Shown piece by piece: positions 34,336 through 44,406 of a stretch of DNA of 64,000 nucleotides. The position numbers were made by a program, and so were the translations under genes. Within the stretch, counting starts at the first letter, position 1. Every line of letters starts with the position of its first letter. Origin of the DNA: Gemmatimonadota bacterium (GTDB lineage Bacteria; Gemmatimonadota; Gemmatimonadetes; Gemmatimonadales; GWC2-71-9). The notes beneath the pieces were generated by a model. The model saw only the letters and a program-made list of their open reading frames with translations. It made no database searches and was not told the origin of the DNA. The stretch is taken from the NCBI GenBank assembly GCA_016713435.1, contig JADJPD010000013.1, positions 102,111 to 166,110 of the forward strand. The letters are read 5' to 3'.

Positions 34336-35708
34336 ATGGCGAAGCCCAAGAGCGTCTACCGCTGCACCGAGTGCGGCCACGACCACCCCAAGTGGGTGGG
34401 CCGCTGCGAGGCCTGCGGCGCCTGGAACAGCGTGGCGGAGGAGCCCATCACCCTGGCCGCCCCCACGGGGAAGGGGGCGCGCGCCGGCCGGCGGGGGCCG
34501 TCGCCGGCGGGACACCGCCGCAGCGCCTGCGGGACATCGCCGAGGCCCGGCTGGTGCGCTGGACGACGGGGATCGCCGAGCTGGACTTCGTGCTGGGCTC
34601 CGGCATCGTGCCGGGCTCCATGACGCTGGTGGGGGGCGAGCCGGGCATCGGCAAGTCCACGCTACTGCTGCAGGCTGCCGCGCGGCTCGAGGCCGGGGGC
34701 CGCACGGTGCTCTACGCCAGCGGTGAGGAGAGCCCCGAGCAGGTGCGGCTCCGCGCCGGCCGGCTGCTCGAGGACGCCGGCCCGGTGCACGTCCTGGGGG
34801 AGACGCGGCTCGAGGCCGTCCTCGATGCCACGCAGGCGCTCGGCGCCGACATCCTGATCCTCGACTCCATCCAGACCGTCTACACCGACGCGCTCGAGGG
34901 CGCGCCGGGCAACGTGGGCCAGGTGCGGGAGTGCAGCGCCCGGCTCATGCGCTTCGCCAAGGAGACGGGGGCGGCCGTCATCGTGGTCGGGCACGTCACC
35001 AAGGGGGGCGGCATCGCCGGCCCCAAGACGCTGGAGCACATCGTGGACACGGTGCTCTACTTCGAGGGGGAGGCCACGCTGGACCATCGCCTCCTGCGCG
35101 CCACCAAGAACCGCTTCGGCTCCGTGGACGAGATCGGCGTCTTCTCCATGACCGGCCACGGGCTCGAGGCGGTGCCCAACCCCTCGGCGCTCTTCCTCGC
35201 GGCGCGGGCCGCGGGGAGCACCGGGAGCGCGGTCACGGCGCTCATGGAAGGCACGCGCCCGGTGCTCGTCGAGGTGCAGGCCCTCGCGGCCAAGAGCGGG
35301 TTCGGCACGCCGCAGCGCGTGGCCACCGGCCTCGACCAGAAGCGCCTGGCGGTGCTCCTGGCCGTGCTGGAGCGGCGGGCCGGCATTTCCTTCGCCGACC
35401 TCGACGTCTTCGTGCAGGTCACCGCCGGCGTCCGCCTGACGGAACCCGCCGCGGACCTGGCGGTGGCCGCCGCCCTCGTCTCCAGCGTCCTCAACCGTCC
35501 CGCCCCGCCCGATGCGCTCTTCCTCGGCGAACTCGGCCTGGGCGGCGAGATCCGCCCCATGGGCGGCATCGAGCGCCGCCTCGTGGAGGCGGGCCGGCTC
35601 GGGTTCCGGCGCGTCTTCGCGAGCGCCCGCACGGCGGGGCAGGTGCCCGGCCTCACGCTCGTGGGCCTCGAGCAGCTCGACCAGCTGGTAGGTGCGCTTG
35701 CCGCGTGA
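34336..35708 (+). CDS. radA: DNA repair protein RadA (frameshifted)
   Basis: The first frame gives MAKPKSVYRCTECG and the zinc finger ending CEACGAWNSVAEE; near 34485-34500, in a GGCGGGGGCC run, the frame shifts and the second frame continues QRLRDIAEARLVRWTTGIAE, the Walker A GEPGIGKST, the RadA motif TKNRFGSVDEIGVF and the Lon-like C-terminal domain (FLGELGLGGEIRPMGGIERR). One base change restores about 457 residues. RadA is a branch-migration helicase acting in homologous recombination. The gene follows dnaB by 11 bp, and the ispD start lies within its end. Confidence 0.9.
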
Positions 35709-36411
35709 CGTCGGGGTGGTCATCGTGGCCGCGGGGCAGGGGCGGCGGCTCGGCGGGGGCGTGCCCAAGCAGTACCGCGAGATCGCGGGGGTGCCCATGC
35801 TGCTGCGATCGCTGCGGCCGTTCGTCGGGCATCCGGACGTGGCCCACACGGTGGTGGCGCTCCCCGCGGAAGACGCGACGCACCCCCCGGCCTGGCTGGG
35901 CGAGGTGCTGGGGGGGAGCCTCTCGCTGGTGGCCGGGGGGGCGGAACGGAGCGATTCGGTTGCCCAGGCCCTCGCGGCGTTGCCCGGCAGCTGCACCGTG
36001 GTGCTGGTCCACGACGCCGCCCGGCCGCTCGTGGACCGCGCCGTGATCGACGGGGTGATCGCGGCGGCCCGCGGCGGGGAGGGGGCGGTCCCCGCCATCC
36101 CCGTCGGCGACACGCTCAAGGAAGCCACCCGGGTGCCCGCGCCCGGTGAGGACGGCGAGGTGCACGTGCAGCGGACCGTCCCGCGGGAGCGCCTCTATCG
36201 GGCGCAGACTCCGCAGGGATTCCCCCGTGCCATCCTCGAGGAGGCCCACGCGCAAGCCCGCCATGCCGGGGAACCGGCCACCGACGACGCGGCCATGGTG
36301 GAGCGGCTGGGGGTGCCCGTCCGCCTGGTGCCGGGCTCCGCCCGCAACTTCAAGGTCACCACCGAGGACGACCTCCACCTGGCCGACCTGCTGCTCCGCG
36401 ACACGCGCTGA
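35692..36411 (+). CDS. ispD: 2-C-methyl-D-erythritol 4-phosphate cytidylyltransferase
   Basis: This 239-residue enzyme attaches CMP to methylerythritol phosphate in the non-mevalonate isoprenoid pathway. The nucleotide-binding loop is VIVAAGQGRRLGGGVPKQY near residues 8-26; VLVHDAARPLVDR and RAQTPQGFPRAIL are family marks, and NFKVTTEDDL closes the active site. The GTG at 35692 or the TTG at 35698 may be the start; both overlap radA. No ispF follows directly. Confidence 0.93.
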   Translation: MRLPRDVGVVIVAAGQGRRLGGGVPKQYREIAGVPMLLRSLRPFVGHPDVAHTVVALPAEDATHPPAWLGEVLGGSLSLVAGGAERSDSVAQALAALPGSCTVVLVHDAARPLVDRAVIDGVIAAARGGEGAVPAIPVGDTLKEATRVPAPGEDGEVHVQRTVPRERLYRAQTPQGFPRAILEEAHAQARHAGEPATDDAAMVERLGVPVRLVPGSARNFKVTTEDDLHLADLLLRDTR

Positions 36412-36466
36412 CGGACCTTCCGTCAGGGCTCGCGGCGGCGCCCGCGCCGGGATACCATTCCCGTCC

Positions 36467-36937
36467 ATGCACATCCTCCTTGTCTGCACCGGGAACACCT
36501 GCCGGAGCCCCATCGCCGAGGCGCTCCTTCGCCAGAAGCTGGTGGAGCGGGGCGTGGACGGGGTCACCGTCTCGTCCGCGGGCACCGGCGCGTGGGATGG
36601 GGCGCCGGCCAGCGAGGGTGCCTACCTGGTGGCGCTCGAGCACGGGCTCGACCTCTCCGGGCACCGGGCCCACCTCCTCACCCGCGAGCTGGCGACCGCC
36701 GCGGAGCTGGTGCTCACCATGGCGCACCATCACCGCGCCCGGGTGGAGCAGCTCGGCGCCAGCGGCAACGCCTTCCTGCTCGGCGAATACGCCGGCCAGA
36801 GCGGCCTCGAGGCCGAGGTGCACGACCCATTCGGTGGCGACCTCGAGGGCTATCGGGAGACGTGGGCCCAGCTCGACACCCTCCTCGAGGCCGTGGTGGT
36901 GCGCCTCGCGCGGGAGCGGAGCGGTGATCGGCGGTAA
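36467..36937 (+). CDS. Low-molecular-weight protein-tyrosine/arginine phosphatase family
   Basis: The 156-residue protein has the CX5R active loop right at the start, LLVCTGNTCRSPIAEALL, and the acid loop VHDPFGGDLEGYRE near residue 125, as in Wzb and YwlE. Such enzymes remove phosphate from tyrosine (or arginine) on proteins. The SAGTGAWDGAPAS segment is typical. It could instead be an arginine phosphatase, since the residue after the CX5 loop that sets this choice (Thr in TGNTCRS) is the one seen in YwlE. The end overlaps aroE by 14 bp. Confidence 0.9.
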   Translation: MHILLVCTGNTCRSPIAEALLRQKLVERGVDGVTVSSAGTGAWDGAPASEGAYLVALEHGLDLSGHRAHLLTRELATAAELVLTMAHHHRARVEQLGASGNAFLLGEYAGQSGLEAEVHDPFGGDLEGYRETWAQLDTLLEAVVVRLARERSGDRR

Positions 36938-37727
36938 GACCCGCGTCTTCGCCATCCTGGGCGATCCCGTCGCCCACTCGCTCTCTCCCGCGATGCACAA
37001 CGCGGCCTTCCGGGCACTCGGCCTCGACGCCGCCTACGTCCCGCTCCGCGTGACCCCCGACCAGGTGCCGGCCGCCATGACCCTCCTCGCCCGGGCGGGC
37101 GGGGGCGGCAACGTCACCGTGCCGCACAAGGAAACCGCCGCCCGCGCCGCCGGCCAGCCCAGCCCCCGCGTCACCCGCCTCGGCGCCTGCAACACCTTCT
37201 GGGGCGCCGACGGGGCGCTCCTCGCCGAGAACACCGATGTCGATGGCGTGCTCGCCGCGCTCCGCGAGCTCGAGGCGCCGGACACCGCCTGGCTGATCGC
37301 GGGCACCGGGGGCGGGGCGCGGGCGGTGATCGCCGCGGCGCTGGAGCGGGGCGCCCGCGTGGCGGTGCACTCCCGTGATGCGGGCCGGCGCGCCGCCTTC
37401 GAGCAGTGGGCCGCCGGCCAGGGCGTCGCCATCGCCGCGGGCGCCGACTGCGAGGTGCTCATCAACACCACTCCCCTCGGCCTCACGGCGGGCGACCACC
37501 TGCCGCTGGCCCATGAGGAGGCACCGAGGGCGCAGGTGGCCCTCGACATGGTCTACGCCCGCGGTGGCACCGCCTGGATCCGCGCGCTCCGGCAGGATGG
37601 CCTCCGCGTGGCTGACGGGCGCGTCATGCTCGTGGCGCAGGGCGCGGCGGCGTTCCGGCACTGGTTCCCCGACGAGGACCCGCCCGTCGAGGTGATGCGG
37701 GCCGCGGTCAATGACGCCCTTCGCTGA
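36924..37727 (+). CDS. aroE: Shikimate dehydrogenase
   Basis: A 267-residue enzyme reducing 3-dehydroshikimate with NADPH on the way to aromatic amino acids. Substrate-binding motifs are HSLSPAMHNAAF (residues about 17-28) and NVTVPHKETAAR with the catalytic Lys; NTDVDG binds the substrate and GTGGGARAV the cofactor. The GTG start lies inside the phosphatase gene. Length is normal. Confidence 0.94.
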   Translation: MIGGKTRVFAILGDPVAHSLSPAMHNAAFRALGLDAAYVPLRVTPDQVPAAMTLLARAGGGGNVTVPHKETAARAAGQPSPRVTRLGACNTFWGADGALLAENTDVDGVLAALRELEAPDTAWLIAGTGGGARAVIAAALERGARVAVHSRDAGRRAAFEQWAAGQGVAIAAGADCEVLINTTPLGLTAGDHLPLAHEEAPRAQVALDMVYARGGTAWIRALRQDGLRVADGRVMLVAQGAAAFRHWFPDEDPPVEVMRAAVNDALR

Positions 37728-38421
37728 GGCGCTCGCGGGCGCGGAACGGTGGCTGCTCCCCGGGGCGTGCCTGACCTGTGGCGCGTCGGTGGGGCCGGCG
37801 GATCCGCTCATCTGCCCGCTCTGCCAGTCCCGCTGGCGCCGCCTCCCCGAGCCACAGTGCGCCCGGTGCGGCCAGCCCCGGCCCGGCGATCCCGATCCCT
37901 GCCGCTTCTGCGCACCCTGGCCCCCGGCGCTCGACCGCGCGCGGAGCGCGGTCTGGCTCGACGCCACCGCGCGGGAGGCCGTGCACGCCCTCAAGTACGC
38001 GGGGTGGTGGCGGGTGGCGGAGGTGCTGGCGGTCCCGATGGTGCGACTCGGGATGGTCACTTCGGAGACCGTGCTGGTCCCGATTCCCCTGAATCCCAAG
38101 CGGCGTCGCCGGCGGGGCTACAACCAGGCGGACGTTCTCGCCCGCGCGCTGGCCGCGCGCACGGGGGCCCCGGTGGACACCGTGGCGCTGGGCCGGACCC
38201 GCGCCACTCCCACCCAGACCGCGCTCACGCCCGAGGCCCGGCGGGCGAATGTCGCCGGGGCCTTTGCGGCCGCCGGCGTGCGCGGGGCGCGTGTCGTGCT
38301 GGTGGACGACGTCCTGACCACCGGGGCCACCCTCGCCGAGGCCGCCACGACCCTGGCGGAGGCTGGAGCCGCCTCCGTGGGCGCGGTTACCTTTGCGCGG
38401 GCGCTGCCGCCCGTGCATTGA
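37711..38421 (+). CDS. ComF family phosphoribosyltransferase-like protein
   Basis: The 236-residue protein has an N-terminal double zinc ribbon (CLTCGASVG, CPLCQSRW, CARCGQPRP, CRFCAPW) and a C-terminal phosphoribosyltransferase-type domain with GYNQADVLARALA, TQTALTPEARRANV and the PRPP loop VVLVDDVLTTGATL. ComF proteins help DNA uptake during natural transformation, and related YhgH/GntX work in other settings. Its start overlaps the aroE end by 17 bp. No other competence genes are in this window. Confidence 0.92.
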   Translation: MTPFAEALAGAERWLLPGACLTCGASVGPADPLICPLCQSRWRRLPEPQCARCGQPRPGDPDPCRFCAPWPPALDRARSAVWLDATAREAVHALKYAGWWRVAEVLAVPMVRLGMVTSETVLVPIPLNPKRRRRRGYNQADVLARALAARTGAPVDTVALGRTRATPTQTALTPEARRANVAGAFAAAGVRGARVVLVDDVLTTGATLAEAATTLAEAGAASVGAVTFARALPPVH

Positions 38422-38534
38422 GGCAGCTTCACACTAGTTTCCGCTCGCCCGGCCCGACGGGCTGGTATTGTTCACGGCCCGCCGGCCACCGAGAGGCCGC
38501 CCCGGACCGTCCTTGACCCTGCACTGGAGCTCGA

Positions 38535-39545
<1,011 letters not shown>

Positions 39546-39614
39546 CCTTCCTGCCCGCGTGGCGCCTGGCCCCGGCGCTCGGCCGGTGGCCGGGCGCCGT
39601 GCGCCGAGGCCCCC

Positions 39615-40802
39615 ATGAAACGCTCCCTCCGTTCGCTGCCGGCCGCCGCCCTCGACGGCCGCCGCGCCCTGGTCCGCGTGGACTTCAACTGCCCCATCAA
39701 GGACGGGCAGGTCACGGACAACACCCGCATCCGGGCCTCGCTCCCGACCATCACGTACCTGCGGGAGAAGGGGGCGCGGGTGGTGCTGCTCTCGCACCTC
39801 GGGCGGCCCAAGGGACGCGATCCCAAGCAGAGCCTCAAGCCCTGCGCCACGGAGCTGGAGCGGCTGCTCGGCGCGCCCGTCGCCTTCATTGACGACCCCG
39901 CCGGCGCCGACGCCGTCACCGTCACCAAGCGCCTCCCCCGTGGCGGCGTGGCGGTGGTGGAGAACACCCGCTTCGACGCCGGCGAGGAGAAGAACGACGC
40001 CACGCTGGCGGGGACCTTCGCCACCCTCGGCGACCTCTACGTCAACGACGCCTTCGGCTCCGCGCATCGCGCGCACTCCAGCACGGCGGCGGTGGCGGCG
40101 CTCCTCAAGCCGGCCGTCTCCGGCTTCCTGATGGAGAAGGAACTCGAGTACCTCGGCGGTGCGCTCGAGCAGCCCAAGCGTCCCTTCGTGTCGGTGCTCG
40201 GCGGGGCCAAGGTGTCGGGCAAGATCGACCTCATCGAGAACCTGCTGCCCCGGGTGGATGCCATCCTCGTGGGCGGCGCCATGGCCTGCACCTTCTTCCG
40301 CGCCATGGGACTCGAGACCGGCACCTCGCTGGTCGAGGCCGACCGGGTGGAGATGGCCAAGGCCCTGATGGCCAAGGCGGGGGACAAGCTGGTCCTCCCC
40401 AAGGGCGCCGTCATCGCCCAGAAGCTCGAGGCGGGGGTCGAGACCCGCGCCGTGGCGCGGGACCAGATCCCGGCGGGGTGGGCCATGTTCGACATCGACC
40501 CGGAGACCGAGCGCGAGTTTGCGCGGCGCATCCAGGGCGCGGGCACGGTGGTCTGGAACGGCCCGATGGGCGTCTTCGAGACCCCGCCGTTCGATCACGG
40601 CACCCTCGCCGTGGCCCGCGCCCTGGCCGACGCGACCGCCAAGGGCGTCACCACCGTGGTGGGCGGCGGCGACTCGGCCGCGGCGGTGGCGCAGATGGGA
40701 CTCGACGACAAGATGAGCCACGTCTCCACCGGCGGCGGGGCGTCGCTCGAGTTCCTCGAGGGCAAGGACCTTCCCGGCGTCTCGGCGCTCGACGATGCCT
40801 GA
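39615..40802 (+). CDS. pgk: Phosphoglycerate kinase
   Basis: The 395-residue protein has RVDFNCPIKDG and RIRASLPTI in the substrate domain, NDAFGSAHRAHSS, the hinge motif GGAKVSGKID, and nucleotide-domain boxes WNGPMGVFE, GGGDSAAAV and STGGGASLEFLEG. It moves phosphate from 1,3-bisphosphoglycerate to ADP. It lies 69 bp after gap, and the tpiA start overlaps its end by 8 bp. Confidence 0.97.
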   Translation: MKRSLRSLPAAALDGRRALVRVDFNCPIKDGQVTDNTRIRASLPTITYLREKGARVVLLSHLGRPKGRDPKQSLKPCATELERLLGAPVAFIDDPAGADAVTVTKRLPRGGVAVVENTRFDAGEEKNDATLAGTFATLGDLYVNDAFGSAHRAHSSTAAVAALLKPAVSGFLMEKELEYLGGALEQPKRPFVSVLGGAKVSGKIDLIENLLPRVDAILVGGAMACTFFRAMGLETGTSLVEADRVEMAKALMAKAGDKLVLPKGAVIAQKLEAGVETRAVARDQIPAGWAMFDIDPETEREFARRIQGAGTVVWNGPMGVFETPPFDHGTLAVARALADATAKGVTTVVGGGDSAAAVAQMGLDDKMSHVSTGGGASLEFLEGKDLPGVSALDDA

Positions 40803-41543
40803 GCGGCCGCTGACGTTCGCCGCGAACTGGAAGATGCACGTGCCGCCCGCGGAGGCACGGGCGTTCGCGGAGCGCTTCCTGGGCCTCACCGAGGCGGCGC
40901 CGGGGCGGGCCCTCTGGTTTTTCCCCTCGGCGGTGGCCCTCGAGGCCACGGCCGAGGCCTTCGCCGAGCGGGCTGACATCCAGGTGGGCGCCCAGGATGT
41001 GCACTGGGAGCCCAAGGGCGCGTTCACCGGGGCGACCTCCGTGCCGCTCGCCAGGGGCGCGGGCGCGCGAGGCGCGCTGGTGGGTCACTCCGAGCGCCGC
41101 CACGTCTTCGGCGAGACCGATGCCGAGACCGCCAGGAAGGTGCAGGCCCTCCTCAGTGCCGGCATGATGGCCATGCTCTGCGTCGGCGAGAAGCTGCCCG
41201 AGCGCGAGGCGGGGCAGACCGAGGCGGTTTGCCTGCGGCAGCTGCGCGCGGGACTGGCGGGCGTCAGCGGGGCGCAGTGGGACCAGATTCGCATCGCCTA
41301 CGAGCCGGTGTGGGCCATCGGGACCGGCCGCAACGCCACCCCGCAGGATGCCGCCGCGGTCCATCGCGCCATCCGCGCCGAACTGGCGGCCCTCGGCGCG
41401 CCGGGGCGGATTCCGGTGCTCTACGGCGGAGCGTGAACAAGGGCAACGTGCTGGCGCTCCTGGCCGAGGACGAGCTCGACGGGGTGCTCGTCGGCGGGGC
41501 GAGCCTCGATGTGGAGGGGTGGGCGGAAATGGTGGGATTCTAG
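40795..41543 (+). CDS. tpiA: Triose-phosphate isomerase (frameshifted near 3' end)
   Basis: The enzyme swaps dihydroxyacetone phosphate and glyceraldehyde 3-phosphate. The first 213 residues hold NWKMH, the catalytic His in VGHSERR, the catalytic Glu in AYEPVWAIGTG, and run up to VLYGGA where TGA ends the frame at 41436. The next frame reads VNKGNVLALLAED, then GVLVGGASLDVEGWAEMV to 41543. The family box is YGGSV(N), so one base is missing at about 41427 (GGCGGAGCGTG). With it restored, a normal 248-residue TIM results. As written, the phosphate-binding end would be lost. Confidence 0.93.
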
Positions 41544-41548
41544 CCTCC

Positions 41549-41568
41549 GCCCCCTACCGCGAGGGGGC
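41549..41568 (+). terminator. Short hairpin after tpiA
   Basis: GCCCCCT (41549-41555) pairs with AGGGGGC (41562-41568), just past the tpiA stop. There is no T run, so it may only slow transcription into secG. Confidence 0.4.
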
Positions 41569-41607
41569 TGTCCTCGCTAGACTCCCCCGGCTTCTACGGG
41601 ACCGGAC

Positions 41608-42003
41608 ATGTACTACTTCCTGCTGACGCTCCTCATCCTCGACGGCCTGATCCTCGCGGCCGCGGTCCTGCTCCAGGCGGGGCAGGGGGGTGGGCTCGCG
41701 TCCTTCGGCGGCGGCACCACCGACCTCGTGGTCGGCGGGCGCCAGGCCGCAACTCTCCTGACCAAGGCCAGCTGGTGGTGCGGGGGCATCTTCCTCGCGC
41801 TCGCGCTCCTGCTGACGCTCGTGTCGCCGAGCCGCGGCTCGGGGAGCGAGGTGCTGGATCGCATCCGCGCGGGCGGCCAGGCGCCGGCCCCGGCGAGCCT
41901 CCCGCTCGAGGGCGTGACCACCGACACGTCCACGGCCGCAGCGCCCGCGACGACCCCGGCCCCGGCCACCCCGGCGCCGACGACGCCCAAGCCCGCCAAC
42001 TGA
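41608..42003 (+). CDS. secG: Preprotein translocase subunit SecG
   Basis: The 131-residue protein shows two TM helices (YYFLLTLLILDGLILAAAVLL at the start, about 3-23, and GGIFLALALLLTLVSP near 52-68) joined by the SecG loop LLQAGQGGGLASFGGG. SecG aids SecYE during protein export. The last 50 residues are a low-complexity Thr/Pro/Ala tail (TTPAPATPAPTTPKPAN), longer than in Escherichia coli. Place after tpiA is a common order in bacteria. Confidence 0.93.
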   Translation: MYYFLLTLLILDGLILAAAVLLQAGQGGGLASFGGGTTDLVVGGRQAATLLTKASWWCGGIFLALALLLTLVSPSRGSGSEVLDRIRAGGQAPAPASLPLEGVTTDTSTAAAPATTPAPATPAPTTPKPAN

Positions 42004-42040
42004 GGCTGATCATGATCGACTTCGAGCGCGGGGGATCGGC

Positions 42041-43162
42041 ATGACCGATCGCCCCGCGTTTGTGCTGCTCGAGGATGGGACCTGGTACGCCGGCACCACG
42101 GCGCGTCCCATCGAGGCCGGCTACGGCGAGGTGGTCTTCACCACCAACCTGAGCGGCTACCAGGAGGTCTTCACCGACCCGAGCTACCTCGGGCAGATCG
42201 TGGTGATGACGGCCCCGATGATCGGCAACTACGGGGTCAATCCCGAGGACCTCGAGTCCGGCAAGCCGCAGGTGGCCGGCGTGGTGGTGCGCGAACTGGC
42301 GCGCCGTCCCTCCAACTGGCGCGCCACGCGGTCGCTCGATGACTGGCTCGCCGAGTACCGCATCCCGGTGCTCGAGAACGTGGACACCCGCCGCCTCACC
42401 CGCCACATCCGCGAGCGCGGGGCGATGCGCGGCGTGATCGCCGAGGGGACGGAGCCGACCCCGCAGCTCACGCTCCGGCTCATGGAATCGCCGTCCATGG
42501 ATGGGCTCGACCTCGCCTCGCGCGCCACCGTGGACGGCAGTTACACCGAGGGCCCGGAACACGGGCCGCGGGTGGTGGCCTACGACTACGGCATGAAGCG
42601 CAACATCGTCCGGATGCTGACGGAGGCCGGCTGCCGGGTGACCGTCGTCCCCGCCAACACCCCGGCGGCGAAGGTCAAGGAACTCCAGCCCCAGGGCCTC
42701 TTCCTGTCCAACGGGCCCGGCGATCCGGCGGCGATCGACTACGCCCGCAAGAACATCCGGGAACTGACCGATTCCGGGATCCCCACGTTCGGGATCTGCC
42801 TAGGCCACCAGCTGCTGGGGCTCGCGTTCGGCGGCCAGACCATCAAGCTGCCCTACGGCCACCGGGGTGGGAACCATCCGGTCCGGGATCTCAAGACGGG
42901 GCAAGTACTTATCACGTCGCAGAACCACGGCTTCGCCGTGCAGGGCGACGAAACCGGGGTGCCGGGCGCGCCAGAACTCGAGGTCACGCACCTCAACCTG
43001 AACGACAGAACGGTGGAAGGCATTCGCCACAAAGCACTTCCGGTGTTCGCGGTGCAGTACCACCCGGAAGCCTCGCCGGGACCCCACGACGCCTACCCCC
43101 ACTTCCAGGAATTCCTGCGCCTGATCCACGCGGGACGGGGGGCGAGTGCCCCAAGCTCTTGA
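42041..43162 (+). CDS. carA: Carbamoyl-phosphate synthase small subunit
   Basis: A 373-residue glutamine amidotransferase subunit. The N-domain has GYGEVVFTTNLSGYQE and TDPSYLGQIVVMTAP; the class I GATase has the nucleophile in GICLGHQLLGLAFGG and the His/Glu pair in YHPEASPGPHD. It releases ammonia from glutamine for the large subunit, supplying pyrimidine and arginine synthesis. No carB follows; the HU gene comes next, so the large subunit must be elsewhere. The stop codon lies inside the -35 box of the HU promoter. Confidence 0.96.
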   Translation: MTDRPAFVLLEDGTWYAGTTARPIEAGYGEVVFTTNLSGYQEVFTDPSYLGQIVVMTAPMIGNYGVNPEDLESGKPQVAGVVVRELARRPSNWRATRSLDDWLAEYRIPVLENVDTRRLTRHIRERGAMRGVIAEGTEPTPQLTLRLMESPSMDGLDLASRATVDGSYTEGPEHGPRVVAYDYGMKRNIVRMLTEAGCRVTVVPANTPAAKVKELQPQGLFLSNGPGDPAAIDYARKNIRELTDSGIPTFGICLGHQLLGLAFGGQTIKLPYGHRGGNHPVRDLKTGQVLITSQNHGFAVQGDETGVPGAPELEVTHLNLNDRTVEGIRHKALPVFAVQYHPEASPGPHDAYPHFQEFLRLIHAGRGASAPSS

Positions 43163-43187
43163 CAGTCAACGCTTAAGGCCCTAGTCT
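43159..43187 (+). promoter_or_regulatory. Sigma70-type promoter of the HU gene
   Basis: A perfect TTGACA (43159-43164), a 17-bp spacer and TAGTCT (43182-43187) lie about 60 bp before the HU start. The -35 box contains the carA stop codon. Confidence 0.7.
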
Positions 43188-43247
43188 CTCCCCTAGAACC
43201 AGCGCCCCGAACCGGGGCGCTCGGCATGAAGACCCCCGGGGGAGCGC

Positions 43248-43577
43248 ATGACCAAGGCCGATCTCGTCGAACGGGTGACGGAGTCCATCGCCCGGACCGC
43301 CGGTCCCATGATCTCGAAGAAGGATTGCGCCCGGGTCGTGGACGCGTTCCTTGACGCCGTGAAGGAAGCCCTCAAGGCGCAGCACAACATCGAGGTCCGC
43401 GGGTTCGGCACGTTCAAGATCCGCCGCCGCAAGACCCGCATGGCCCGTAACCCGCGCACCGGTGACCCGGTGGAGGTGGCGGCCCGGCCGGTGCCGGTCT
43501 TCAAGCCCAGCAAGGAGTTGCGCGCGCTGGTGGCCGACGAGCCGTTCGAGCCGGAGCCGGCGGACGCCGAGGACTGA
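43248..43577 (+). CDS. HU/IHF family DNA-binding protein
   Basis: This 109-residue protein has the HU/IHF fold: TKADLVERVTESIA and SKKDCARVVDAFLDAVKEAL in the dimer body, then GFGTFKIRRRKTRMARNPRT with the RNPRTG of the DNA-binding arm and VPVFKPSKELRALV. A short acidic tail (EPFEPEPADAED) exceeds the normal 90-residue HU. It bends and packs DNA. It has its own strong promoter and terminator. Confidence 0.94.
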   Translation: MTKADLVERVTESIARTAGPMISKKDCARVVDAFLDAVKEALKAQHNIEVRGFGTFKIRRRKTRMARNPRTGDPVEVAARPVPVFKPSKELRALVADEPFEPEPADAED

Positions 43578-43620
43578 CCCTCGGGCCGCGGCATCCGCAC
43601 CGGCATTCAGGCATGACTGG

Positions 43621-43645
43621 GGGCGGGTCACGGACCCGCCCTTTT
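43621..43645 (+). terminator. Rho-independent terminator after HU gene
   Basis: GGGCGGGTC (43621-43629) pairs with GACCCGCCC (43633-43641) around ACG and is followed by TTTT (43642-43645). Confidence 0.88.
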
Positions 43646-43674
43646 CATTGCGCCGAGGGGCTATCTTGCAGCGT

Positions 43675-43965
43675 ATGCAGGATACGTCGAACGTCATGAG
43701 CGGGTCGGCCAGGACCCGTATCACCGTGCAGGTGCGGCTGTTCGCCACGTACGCCGACCTCGTGGGGGCCGAGCGGGTCCCGCTCGAGGTGGCAGCGCCG
43801 GCCACGGTGGCCCGGGTCGTGGAGACCCTGCGCAGCACGCTGCCGGGCGCCGAGCGGATCCCGGCCCGCCCGCTCGCCGCGGTGAACCAGGTGCACGCCC
43901 GTCCCGAGACCCCCGTGGTCGAGGGCGATGAGGTGGCCCTGCTTCCCCCGCTCGCCGGGGGCTGA
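43675..43965 (+). CDS. moaD: Molybdopterin synthase sulfur carrier subunit
   Basis: A ubiquitin-fold protein ending in the required Gly-Gly (LLPPLAGG), whose last glycine carries sulfur as a thiocarboxylate. The core is TVQVRLFATYADLVGAERVP and VVEGDEVALLPPLA. Start is uncertain: ATG at 43675 gives 96 residues, ATG at 43696 gives 89. It is followed at once by moaE and moaA, making the molybdenum-cofactor group. Confidence 0.92.
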   Translation: MQDTSNVMSGSARTRITVQVRLFATYADLVGAERVPLEVAAPATVARVVETLRSTLPGAERIPARPLAAVNQVHARPETPVVEGDEVALLPPLAGG

Positions 43966-43968
43966 GGG

Positions 43969-44406
43969 GTGGGTTCGTTCCTCACGCGCACGCCCATCGA
44001 CCTGGCGCCGCTCCTCGCCGCCGTGAGCCATCCGAGCCACGGCGGGATTGCCACGTTCGTGGGCGTGGTGCGGGATCACCAGGATGGCCGCGGCGTCGGC
44101 GCGCTCGAGTATTCGGCGTATGAGCCCATGGCGGAGGCGGAGGCGGCGCGGATCGTGGCCGAGGCGCTGGCGCGATGGCCGGTGCGGATCGCCGTACAGC
44201 ACCGGCTGGGGCCGCTCACCATCGGCGATGTGGCCGTGGCCGTGGCGGCCGGCTCGGCGCATCGCGGCGAGGCCTTCGACGCCTGCCGCTACGTCATCGA
44301 GGAACTCAAGCGGCGGGTGCCCATCTGGAAGAAGGAGTCGTACGCCGACGGCGCGGTGGCGTGGGTGGATCCCACCTCGCTCGGTGCCGCGGGAGGGCCG
44401 GCGTGA
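43969..44406 (+). CDS. moaE: Molybdopterin synthase catalytic subunit
   Basis: The 145-residue protein starts at GTG three bases after moaD. GIATFVGVVRDHQDG binds the precursor, LEYSAYEPMAEAE is the family core, and HRGEAFDACRYVIEELKRRV, then PIWKKESYADG carry the active-site Arg and Lys residues. With MoaD it adds two sulfurs to precursor Z to make molybdopterin. The stop overlaps moaA. Confidence 0.95.
   Translation: MGSFLTRTPIDLAPLLAAVSHPSHGGIATFVGVVRDHQDGRGVGALEYSAYEPMAEAEAARIVAEALARWPVRIAVQHRLGPLTIGDVAVAVAAGSAHRGEAFDACRYVIEELKRRVPIWKKESYADGAVAWVDPTSLGAAGGPA

Noticed and set aside
41427..41543. Programmed frameshift in tpiA
   Set aside because: No slippery heptamer or downstream pseudoknot is seen at the break, and other housekeeping genes show similar one-base breaks, so an error is simpler.
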